Origin: Nitrospirota bacterium
GTDB taxonomy: Bacteria > Nitrospirota > Nitrospiria > Nitrospirales > UBA8639
NCBI GenBank assembly: GCA_029865515.1
Contig: JAOUGQ010000110.1
Span: 1 to 9,124, forward strand
Length of the DNA: 9,124 nt
Reading direction: 5' to 3'
Shown here: positions 1 through 6,015 of the stretch, piece by piece
Position numbering within the stretch: the stretch's first letter is position 1
How the letters are laid out: every line of letters begins with the position of its first letter
Notes under the pieces: generated by a model
What the model was told of the DNA's origin: nothing
Databases searched by the model: none
The model's input: the letters and a program-made list of their open reading frames with translations, nothing else
Translations under genes and position numbers: made by a program

Positions 1-702
1 CGTGCCCGCATCATGGCTTTCAATGAATATGACGCTATTCGTGATATGACCTTGTTAAAACGATGCCTCCTCGTTTTTAGCCTGGTCATCACAGGGTTTG
101 TCTTAGCCCATTCCTTACACATGGAACCGGCCACCATTGCCCTGGGAGGGGCGGCGCTCTTGCTATTGCTGGTCACCTTTTCCTTGGATACTGAACAGGC
201 AGGGCATAAAGTTCATGAATTTTTCGGGCAGGTGGAATGGATTACCATTTTCTTTTTCTGCGGCCTCTTTATTATTGTGACCGGAGTAGAACATGCCGGC
301 CTCCTACAAACTCTAGCGGATTGGATGTTGGGTCTAACCGCAGGAAACTTCACTGTTACGACCCTGGCTATTCTTTGGCTTTCGGCGATCCTTTCAGCGA
401 TCGTGGACAACATTCCATTTGTCGCGACCATGATCCCTATGATCAAAGGCATGCTCCCGGCTTTTCAACAAGCGGGAATTCCTGTTGAGCAGACCGAAGG
501 TCTGTGGTGGGCATTGTCCCTGGGAGCCTGTCTTGGAGGAAACGGAACATTGGTCGGAGCCTCCGCCAATCTGATTGTGGCGGGAATTGCGGAACGGAAT
601 GGGGTGCCATTTCGATTTTTGCCATTCTTGAAGGTGGCGTTTCCCCTCATGCTCTTGCAAATTCTAATCAGCACTCTTTACGTCTGGATGAGGTATTTAT
701 GA
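1..702 (+). CDS. ArsB/NhaD-type ion transporter, C-terminal part (5' end outside window)
   Basis: This is the C-terminal half of an inner-membrane ion transporter of the IT superfamily (ArsB / NhaD / P-protein / SLC13-like). The frame is open to the left edge: four codons (R-A-R-I) precede the first ATG at 13, so that ATG is probably internal. About six hydrophobic segments are visible, beginning near residues 19, 41, 74, 115, 165 and 205 of the ATG-numbered product. Two family signatures are clear: the DNIPFVATMIP stretch near residues 132-142 and the glycine-rich GGNGTLVGASAN stretch near 175-186. Both resemble the re-entrant substrate/ion-binding regions of ArsB and NhaD. The substrate (Na+/H+ exchange, arsenite or a carboxylate) cannot be told from this fragment. 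The stop overlaps the start of the following CBS-domain gene, suggesting a shared transcript and functional linkage. Confidence 0.88.
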   Translation, partial: RARIMAFNEYDAIRDMTLLKRCLLVFSLVITGFVLAHSLHMEPATIALGGAALLLLLVTFSLDTEQAGHKVHEFFGQVEWITIFFFCGLFIIVTGVEHAGLLQTLADWMLGLTAGNFTVTTLAILWLSAILSAIVDNIPFVATMIPMIKGMLPAFQQAGIPVEQTEGLWWALSLGACLGGNGTLVGASANLIVAGIAERNGVPFRFLPFLKVAFPLMLLQILISTLYVWMRYL

Positions 703-1148
703 TTGCCCGAGACATCATGGTCCTTCAGGTCCAAACCCTTTCACCGGATTGCACCATCGGAGAAGCTCTCCGCCGTTTCGCCGAGTTAAGACTTCAAGCC
801 TTTCCTATTATTGACAAAAATCACCGATTGGTGGGAACACTGAACTTTTGGCAAATCATTGAACAGGTTATGCCATCCTATATCACAAAGGGAGATTTGC
901 CCGATGTCCGGTTTGCCCCTGATCTTGGGCAGTTTCATGAGCGCATTCAGGGTCTCAAGGAAAAACCTGTGACTCACGTGATGAACTCCAATCCTCCTTG
1001 CGTCCGTCCAGAGGATTCGGTCCTGGCCTGTGCGGCACTCATTATGAGAACGCCAAAAACGGTCTATCTACTACCCGTAGTGGAAGATTCCCGAAAGCTT
1101 ATAGGCATCATATCGGCATGGGATATTATCAAGGAATTGGCTCCCTAG
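699..1148 (+). CDS. Two-CBS-domain protein, probable regulator of the upstream transporter
   Basis: A 149-residue soluble protein made almost entirely of a CBS pair (Bateman module). The first CBS repeat covers about residues 1-58 (MIARDIM start, then AFPIIDKNHRLVGTL). The second covers about 91-148 (VTHVMNSNPP, then LLPVVEDSRKLIGIISAWDI). CBS pairs usually bind adenine nucleotides and gate partner proteins; no other domain is present. The reading frame stays open well upstream of 699. I chose the ATG at 699 because the CBS domain begins there, because GAGG at 690-693 sits five bases before it, and because it overlaps the transporter stop in an ATGA (699-702) typical of translational coupling. 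The inference is that this subunit senses energy charge for the transporter. The family assignment is firm; the partner is inferred from position alone. Confidence 0.9.
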   Translation: MIARDIMVLQVQTLSPDCTIGEALRRFAELRLQAFPIIDKNHRLVGTLNFWQIIEQVMPSYITKGDLPDVRFAPDLGQFHERIQGLKEKPVTHVMNSNPPCVRPEDSVLACAALIMRTPKTVYLLPVVEDSRKLIGIISAWDIIKELAP

Positions 1149-1352
1149 GCACCGTGGAAAAACCGTATGGCATCCATGAATTAAGTCGACCGGTTCTAGT
1201 CAACCCAGGCAAAAAGTAGTCTTATGACCGGGGAAGTGTCTCGACACTCACGATCAGATTAGAGGGCTATTAGGCAAAGCCAGGAGAAAAGGGTATTGCG
1301 ATGGCTTGGGAGGTTTACACCCAAACTGTTGATGAGGAAGCTCTCAGAGGTT
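1149..1352. other. Convergent intergenic gap, no clear element
   Basis: This is the gap between the CBS gene and the convergent secreted-protein gene. It contains a short hairpin (AGTGTC/GACACT around 1238-1251) and a TTGGG/CCCAA pair (1306-1310 and 1320-1324). Neither is followed by a run of T on either strand, so I do not call a terminator. No convincing open reading frame or RNA gene was seen. Confidence 0.5.
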
Positions 1353-1814
1353 TCAAGGAAACCGGTTAAACGATTCCGTATACACTTCCACTTGATTAAT
1401 CAGCCAGCCGTCATCGGGGTTTGGCACCAAAATATAGAGTTCATCCTGTGGATGGTCGCCCATCAACGTCACAATATGGGCATGCACCATTATATGGATT
1501 TCCTGCCCAACGACTTCTTCATTCACGACTTTGGCACGAACATATTTCATACCTAAATTTTTCAGAAAAGACCCTTGGGTGGCAATCCATTCTTCTTTGG
1601 ACACACCTTCCCGAAATGCTGCTGTGGTCAGCTCCGCAGCCTGGTCAATCTGTCCCGGATAAACTTGAAGCCACTGTTCCACAATCTGGCGAGGCGTGAC
1701 GACAGGTGGCTCCTGAGGCTCTGCTATCCCAACGCCAATCACCCAGTTGGTAAAGGCCAAGCAGAATCCTATCTTCAAACCATCAACAAATTGCTTTCTT
1801 CCTTTTAACCGCAT
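1353..1814 (-). CDS. Small secreted protein, possible NTF2-like fold, function unknown
   Basis: A 153-residue protein with a signal peptide. The n-region is basic (MRLKGRKQF), a hydrophobic stretch follows at about residues 15-30, and a plausible signal peptidase I site lies after G-I-A at residue 31. The mature part begins with a proline-rich linker (EPQEPPVVTP). It then shows an alpha helix with a W-L pair, and later alternating beta-type segments (AKVVNEEVVGQEIHIMVHAHIV, described here as one run at 94-115) ending in a D-G-W-x-I-x-x-V-x-V pattern near 135-144. That layout resembles NTF2-like/DUF4864-type proteins, but I do not recognise a named family. An in-frame ATG at 1850 would add 12 residues. 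I prefer 1814 because AAGGA lies about ten bases upstream and the signal peptide then has normal proportions. The product is probably periplasmic; role unknown. Confidence 0.7.
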   Translation of the reverse strand: MRLKGRKQFVDGLKIGFCLAFTNWVIGVGIAEPQEPPVVTPRQIVEQWLQVYPGQIDQAAELTTAAFREGVSKEEWIATQGSFLKNLGMKYVRAKVVNEEVVGQEIHIMVHAHIVTLMGDHPQDELYILVPNPDDGWLINQVEVYTESFNRFP

Positions 1815-1846
1815 GGTAAAGTTTTCCTTATTTGGCAAATCCCGGG

Positions 1847-1887
1847 TCATTTGGAAACGTCCCCTACCATTTCAATGTACCAAATGA
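1847..1887. promoter_or_regulatory. 8-bp inverted repeat, possible operator for the secreted-protein gene
   Basis: TCATTTGG (1847-1854) is the exact reverse complement of CCAAATGA (1880-1887), with 25 bases between the arms and arm centres 33 bases apart, about three helical turns. It lies 33 bases upstream of the preferred start of the secreted-protein gene, in a divergent intergenic region shared with the peptidase gene. The spacing suits two bound protein dimers or a loop better than an RNA hairpin. Its function is inferred only; an 8-bp match could arise by chance. Confidence 0.3.
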
Positions 1888-2019
1888 GTGAAGCTCAGGG
1901 AAAAAGGTTGAGGGTCTTTTCAAGCTACCATAGTTCTGGTAACTCCTGTCCCAGCACTATTTAATGGCAAGCCAAGAGGCACGAGGGCTTGGTAGCATAA
2001 AAAATCCATTCCACTTGAT

Positions 2020-3075
2020 ATGACACCATTGACGGACAGGCCAGAAGTCAATCAGAAAAAGGGAGCTTACCCCCAGGAACGACTCACCCGTATATTAGCG
2101 GTCATCCTGACCGGCATTGTGTGTTTCCTCATCTTCGCCGTCCTTTGGCCGCAATATCCCTCACCACTGGACATCGCCATGCGAATCCTGGGCATTGCGC
2201 TAGTTGGCATCTGGTTGTACCGCCTACTCACTCGTCAGATTCGACAGCGTGCGATTATTCGTCAGACACCGTTTCCATCCGCGTGGGAAAGAATTCTGGA
2301 ACAGGAAGTCCCCTTCTATCAAACGCTTTCCTCATCTGAGCAACACCGTTTTCGAGAAGAGGTTCATGTCTTTCTTTGTGAAAAGCGAATTACAGGAATC
2401 AATACATCCGTGGATGACATTATTCGAGTGTTGGTGGCGGCAAGCGCCATCATTCCCATATTTGGATTCCCCGGCTGGGAATGGGAACACATCCGGGAAA
2501 TCCTGATCTATCCAACATCTTTCGGTGAGGAGTATCAAATGGGATCAGCTAAGGAGCACACCATTTCGGGAATGGTCGGCTCAGGGGCGATGACCCGCAT
2601 GATGATTTTGTCCAAACCAGATCTGTTACAAGGTTTTCAAAGACACTCAGACCGGCATAATGTGGGTATTCATGAATTTGTTCATTTGCTTGATAAATCC
2701 GATGGCATTGTGGATGGGGTTCCTGAAGTCGCCTTGCCCGGCCGTGCCATTAAGCCTTGGCTCAACCTGGTTCACGTTGAAATGGAAAAAATACGTCACG
2801 GGCATTCAGACATTAATCCCTATGGTCTCACGAATGAGGCGGAATTTTTCGCCGTGGTTTCAGAGTATTTTTTTGAAAACCCCGGGATAATGAAACAAAA
2901 ACATCCTGAACTCTATAGGATGTTGGAACGGATCTTTCATCAGGATCCCCAATCGCGGATCACTCATGCCCTCAAGACCATGGTTAACCCGAAACAAGCC
3001 TCCCTGTATAATCATGCTCCCTGTCCATGTGGGAGCGGGAAAACATTTCAACAGTGTTGTCTGGGGAGGAATTAA
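2020..3075 (+). CDS. mtfA: Membrane-anchored MtfA-like (M90) zinc peptidase with C-terminal SEC-C motif
   Basis: A 351-residue protein. Two transmembrane helices lie near residues 22-43 and 50-70. The peptidase domain runs from about 85 to 325. It holds the zinc-binding HEFVH motif (H218, E219, H222) in the context IHEFVHLLDKSDG, and a downstream E-x-E-F-F-A-V-V-S-E-Y-F-F stretch (273-285) whose E275 or E282 should be the third zinc ligand. This pattern is that of MtfA, the Mlc-titrating peptidase of E. coli. The C-terminus adds a SEC-C zinc motif (C335, C337, C346, C347 in PCPCGSGKTFQQCC), which is not part of E. coli MtfA. At 351 residues it is longer than the roughly 265 of E. coli MtfA because of the two extensions. 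ATG 2020 is the first start after an in-frame stop at 1993-1995; no Shine-Dalgarno is visible. Family assignment is firm; the substrate is unknown. Confidence 0.9.
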   Translation: MTPLTDRPEVNQKKGAYPQERLTRILAVILTGIVCFLIFAVLWPQYPSPLDIAMRILGIALVGIWLYRLLTRQIRQRAIIRQTPFPSAWERILEQEVPFYQTLSSSEQHRFREEVHVFLCEKRITGINTSVDDIIRVLVAASAIIPIFGFPGWEWEHIREILIYPTSFGEEYQMGSAKEHTISGMVGSGAMTRMMILSKPDLLQGFQRHSDRHNVGIHEFVHLLDKSDGIVDGVPEVALPGRAIKPWLNLVHVEMEKIRHGHSDINPYGLTNEAEFFAVVSEYFFENPGIMKQKHPELYRMLERIFHQDPQSRITHALKTMVNPKQASLYNHAPCPCGSGKTFQQCCLGRN

Positions 3076-3148
3076 GATTCTGTCTTCATTAAATGAGATA
3101 TGTTGAAAAAACAGGCTTGAAGCAAGATTGCCACTATTGAACAATTCG

Positions 3149-3178
3149 TTGGGTCTTTTGATGCACCTCGACTATAAT
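3149..3178 (+). promoter_or_regulatory. Sigma70-type promoter for the first universal stress gene
   Basis: A perfect TATAAT (3173-3178) is preceded at 18 bases by TTGGGT (3149-3154), which shares the TTG of the consensus -35. Transcription would start near 3185, giving a leader of about 115 bases before the ATG at 3299. The -10 hexamer overlaps a TGCATA element (3178-3183) that recurs upstream of the second stress gene. Confidence 0.5.
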
Positions 3179-3298
3179 GCATAGCTCCAGCCAAAAGGCA
3201 TGCAGCTCGGACTTACACTCAAGTTTGGTGCACACATCCTGTGAGAAGGCCGGATGCTAAAAGATCACCATGAAAAGACGAAAGAGGAGAAATGAACT

Positions 3299-4162
3299 AT
3301 GCGCGTACTCCTAGCCATTGATGGATCAGAACAATCCATCCAAGCCACACAGGCGGTTATGAGGTTGGCTTCAGTCGCCACACTGACCATTCTTCATGTT
3401 ATTGACCTCCCGCGGTTAACATTTTCTATGCTGGGGCCTGAAATTGCCCATGACCTGTCAAAGGTGGCAGAGGAGGCCCTCCGCAAAGACGGAGAGCACG
3501 CATTAACACGTTGCAGGTCTCTCCTCTCAGGCAAGATTGAGCCAATGAAAATCCGTTTGGAAGAAGGCTCGCCGGCCGAGCTCATTTTGTCGGTGGCTCA
3601 GGAAGAACATCCTGATCTCATTTTAATGGGCGCTCGTGGAAGGGGTCAGGTAGAGGAGCTTTTTCTGGGGAGTGTCTCACAGCGGGTTCTTACCCACGCA
3701 GGATGTCCGGTCCTGATCATCAACGGTCCCTTACCGGAAATCAAGAGCATTCTGATCGCGGTCCAAAGCCCGGATGATGTTCAGAAGGTGAAGGAGTTTT
3801 TAGAAAAACGCCCCTTTCATACACAGACGGACATCACCCTCTTGTCGGTGGTGCCTATCCCTCGTTCTCTCTTTCGAGGCGGGGTCTCCGCGCCGGAGGA
3901 GAAAATCAAACAGGCCTTAGAAAGCACCGAAGCATTTCTTGACCAGGCCGTCAGTCAACTCAAAGGCTGCTACGATTCAGTGAAGGGGTATGTGGGGCTA
4001 GGAGCCCCGGCGGATACGATATTGGAACAAGCCGCAATAACGGAACCAGATCTCATGGTGATGGGAGTGCACCATCCTTCGACGATCACACGGTTTGTGC
4101 TAGGCACCGTGTCCCATACGGTCCTTCATAGGGCAACGCGACCCGTGTTGGTGATTCGGTAA
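3299..4162 (+). CDS. Double-domain universal stress protein (N-half ATP-binding loop intact)
   Basis: A 287-residue tandem UspA-fold protein, presumably cytoplasmic. Domain 1 spans residues 1-141: V-L-L-A-I-D-G-S at the start, and the ATP-binding pattern G-x2-G-x9-G-S with G111, G114, G124 and S125, followed by CPVLII. Domain 2 spans about 148-287. It keeps the fold ending (RPVLVIR), but the middle loop glycine is replaced by H259 (G256, H259, G269, T270), so nucleotide binding there is doubtful. The ATG at 3299 is set by a strong ribosome site: AGGAGA at 3285-3290, eight bases upstream. The gene has its own likely promoter. It ends 22 bases from the convergent macro-domain gene, with no obvious terminator between. 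Tandem Usp proteins are usually stress-induced ATP-linked regulators; the particular target is unknown. Confidence 0.93.
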   Translation: MRVLLAIDGSEQSIQATQAVMRLASVATLTILHVIDLPRLTFSMLGPEIAHDLSKVAEEALRKDGEHALTRCRSLLSGKIEPMKIRLEEGSPAELILSVAQEEHPDLILMGARGRGQVEELFLGSVSQRVLTHAGCPVLIINGPLPEIKSILIAVQSPDDVQKVKEFLEKRPFHTQTDITLLSVVPIPRSLFRGGVSAPEEKIKQALESTEAFLDQAVSQLKGCYDSVKGYVGLGAPADTILEQAAITEPDLMVMGVHHPSTITRFVLGTVSHTVLHRATRPVLVIR

Positions 4163-4184
4163 ACAGGACGTGCCGCTGGGGACA

Positions 4185-4670
4185 TTATTGTTCATTGGCC
4201 TTTACCCCTGGTTGGTAGGTCGAATAGACATACACCGGAATTCCCAAGTCTCCCAGGTGCTTTTCAATCAACGGCTTGACATCCTTCCAATCTAATCCGC
4301 CTACGCCGGTCGCGAGTTTTGGCAACGCGACACTGCTGAACTTCTCGGACTCAATCGTTTTCCGAAGCGCTTTCAAACAATGATTCACATTTTCAACGGA
4401 AGCTTTTCCCGGTTTGGACCCATGACTCGGTGGCGCCTCCTGAGTTAAGAGATTGACAATCCGGACATTCCCGGCACCGGCCCAACTCCATAACCCGCCG
4501 GACTTTGGTGTGGAAACCTGGCAATAGTGGCGAAAGTCTTTGTACATCGCGGGCCACCGCTCGCGTAACGCCAGCGCCAAACCATTCGCAAAATTGTCAT
4601 TGGGAGCCACCCCATGGGCGACTGCCGCTGCCTCACTCAATAAAATGTCACCTGCCACTTCATGAATCAT
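4185..4670 (-). CDS. Stand-alone macro-domain protein (ADP-ribose-binding type)
   Basis: A 161-residue, single-domain protein. The N-terminal I-H-E-V-A-G-D-I-L (D8 in the usual adenine-contacting position), N-x-x-x-x-G-L-A-L-A-L-R-E-R-W-P near 26-40, and the late loop A-L-P-K-L-A-T-G-V-G-G-L-D-W near 115-128 are those of the macro domains related to TARG1, Poa1 and DarG. It is expected to bind ADP-ribose or remove it from protein or nucleic acid. Compared with human TARG1 as I recall it, the catalytic K84 corresponds to Q77 and D125 to G124, so it cannot use that exact lysine/aspartate chemistry. No DarT-like toxin or other ADP-ribosyltransferase lies beside it in this window. The start is well supported by AAGGAG eight bases upstream. 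It is read divergently from the second stress gene and convergently to the first. Confidence 0.87.
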   Translation of the reverse strand: MIHEVAGDILLSEAAAVAHGVAPNDNFANGLALALRERWPAMYKDFRHYCQVSTPKSGGLWSWAGAGNVRIVNLLTQEAPPSHGSKPGKASVENVNHCLKALRKTIESEKFSSVALPKLATGVGGLDWKDVKPLIEKHLGDLGIPVYVYSTYQPGVKANEQ

Positions 4671-4906
4671 GCTCTTTTCTCCTTGTTTAGTTCCATGACC
4701 CTTTTATATTGCACAAAGATGGTAAATATAACACAAGGCGCCCAAGCGTTTCATGCCTAGCCTTCACTTTTGACTTCGTCACAAGGCAGAGAGCCAACTT
4801 TGAACGGGGAAGCGGTTCAAGTGATTACTGTCGCTTTGCCTTCTTTTTGGTAAGGCGGTTTGGCAAAATGAGCACCGTCTTGCATAGGGTACAAACCATG
4901 CTGTTC

Positions 4907-4988
4907 ATCATGCATAATGGAGCTGCCAAATCATAGCAGCCTCACTCTGGTCTGGGCCGCGACATCAGTAAAGAATATCATGCATAAT
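4907..4988 (+). repeat. 12-bp direct repeat ATCATGCATAAT, two copies 70 bases apart
   Basis: ATCATGCATAAT is present at 4907-4918 and again, without mismatch, at 4977-4988, upstream of the second universal stress gene. The core ATGCAT is self-complementary, as expected for a site bound by a dimer. Part of it could also serve as a -10 (CATAAT). A close relative, TATAATGCATA, overlaps the promoter of the first stress gene at 3173-3183. A shared regulator is an inference. Confidence 0.45.
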
Positions 4989-5015
4989 TGGTCGGTTTTA
5001 TTGACATGAAAGACT

Positions 5016-5020
5016 AGGAG
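5016..5020 (+). promoter_or_regulatory. Ribosome binding site fixing the GTG start of the second stress gene
   Basis: AGGAG lies seven bases before the GTG at 5028. No other start with comparable support is near, so this site decides the use of GTG. Confidence 0.75.
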
Positions 5021-5027
5021 ACAACAC

Positions 5028-5870
5028 GTGGGTACCAATCCTCCCCTTTCCCTTAAACATATTTTTTATCCCACGGACTTTTCGCTCGCACCGGAAATTT
5101 CCTTGGCCCATGCGCTCAAGTTGGCACTTGTTACCGGAGCCCGGTTGACCATTTTTCATGTCAATGAGGATCTGCAGGATTCAGACTGGTTGGAGTTTCC
5201 CCATGTGCGATCATTTCTGGCTCGATGGGGAATTCTCCCACAGGAGGGGTCACACCAGACGGCTAGCCAAATCGGGTTGCATATTCAGATCATCACCGCC
5301 TATCACAACGATCCCAGTGCCCCCATTCTACGCTACCTTGAGCGATACCCCGCCGATCTTATTGTCCTGGCAACACATCAACTGGGTGGGAAACCTTTCT
5401 TTCAATCGGTGGCTGAACCAATAGCGCGAAAAGCAGGCGCCATGACCTTGTTTATCCCACCCTCTGCACCGGGATGGGTGAATCCTGAGGACGGAAGCCT
5501 CCGGTTGGCATCCGTTCTCATGCCAATCGATCAGACACCGCATCCTCAATGTGCCATTCATATGATGACAGGGCTGGCTCAATCCCTGGGGTGCGCCTCC
5601 TTGGTCACCACGCTGCTTCACGTTGGAGGGGCAGAAGGAATTCCCGATGTCGATCTGGACCCGCAGCCCGGATGGGTGTGGGAAACGACTAATCGCAAGG
5701 GGAATGTGGTGCAGACTATCCTGGACTATGAACGGGAATTGGACGCTGATCTGATCGTAATGCCGACACAAGGGCATCAAGGATTTCTCGACGCCCTTCG
5801 AGGAAGCACTACTGAGCGGATAGTCCGGGAAGCCAAGTGTCCGGTTCTGGCCATCCCTTCACCGCCATAA
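5028..5870 (+). CDS. Double-domain universal stress protein (C-half ATP-binding loop nearly intact)
   Basis: A 280-residue tandem Usp-fold protein starting with GTG. Domain 1 (about 9-145) opens with HIFYPTDFSL, a common Usp start. Its loop after LIVLATHQ is degenerate: only scattered glycines (G120, G121) remain and the second glycine/serine group is gone. Domain 2 (about 158-280) opens with ASVLMPIDQT and carries the pattern P246-T-Q-G249-x9-G259-S260, that is G-x2-G-x9-G-S with the first glycine changed to proline, then CPVLAIP. ATP binding, if any, would therefore sit in the second half, the reverse of the first stress protein in this window. The next gene follows on the same strand after 145 bases. 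Family is certain; physiological role is unknown, with stress or energy signalling the general expectation. Confidence 0.92.
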   Translation: MGTNPPLSLKHIFYPTDFSLAPEISLAHALKLALVTGARLTIFHVNEDLQDSDWLEFPHVRSFLARWGILPQEGSHQTASQIGLHIQIITAYHNDPSAPILRYLERYPADLIVLATHQLGGKPFFQSVAEPIARKAGAMTLFIPPSAPGWVNPEDGSLRLASVLMPIDQTPHPQCAIHMMTGLAQSLGCASLVTTLLHVGGAEGIPDVDLDPQPGWVWETTNRKGNVVQTILDYERELDADLIVMPTQGHQGFLDALRGSTTERIVREAKCPVLAIPSPP

Positions 5871-6015
5871 GAAGCGTCAGGGGTTACGGCAAGGGCCTGG
5901 AGAAGAACAGAGGATCTCGTCACCCTCGTATTCATCGAATTCCCCAACTCTACTCGCGTGAGCGGGTTAAGACCTATCTTCTCCATGCCGAATACGTATC
6001 ACATACCGAATCAGA

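Larger units (their letters stand above)
4671..5027. promoter_or_regulatory. Divergent control region between macro-domain gene and second stress gene
   Basis: A 357-base gap without a convincing gene. On the minus strand, AAGGAG (complement of 4679-4684) serves the macro gene, and a TATAAA (complement of 4703-4708) in an AT-rich stretch is a possible -10, though no good -35 is seen. Towards the stress gene, TGCATA occurs at 4881-4886, 4911-4916 and 4981-4986, the last two inside an exact 12-bp repeat. A consensus-like TTGACA (5001-5006) lies too near the start codon to act as its -35. A 75-codon frame at 4709-4936 shows no protein-like pattern and no ribosome site, so I regard it as noncoding. 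Confidence 0.5.

Noticed and set aside
1238..1251. Terminator for the CBS gene at the AGTGTC/GACACT hairpin
   Set aside because: The loop is only two bases with full pairing and no T run follows, so it does not meet the pattern of a rho-independent terminator.
4185..4670. DarT-DarG toxin-antitoxin system
   Set aside because: The macro domain resembles DarG in part, but no DarT-like gene is adjacent on either side and the protein lacks the extra DarG C-terminal region.
4709..4936. 75-codon open frame between the macro-domain and second stress genes
   Set aside because: It has no ribosome site, the translation shows no protein-like pattern, and it covers the promoter region of the macro-domain gene.
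5001..5006. TTGACA as a -35 element for the second stress gene
   Set aside because: A -10 at the right distance would fall on the start codon, so it cannot drive a transcript carrying the ribosome site.
5328..5780. 150-codon minus-strand frame inside the second stress gene
   Set aside because: It is antisense to a clear Usp gene, lacks any recognisable motif, and has no supported start.
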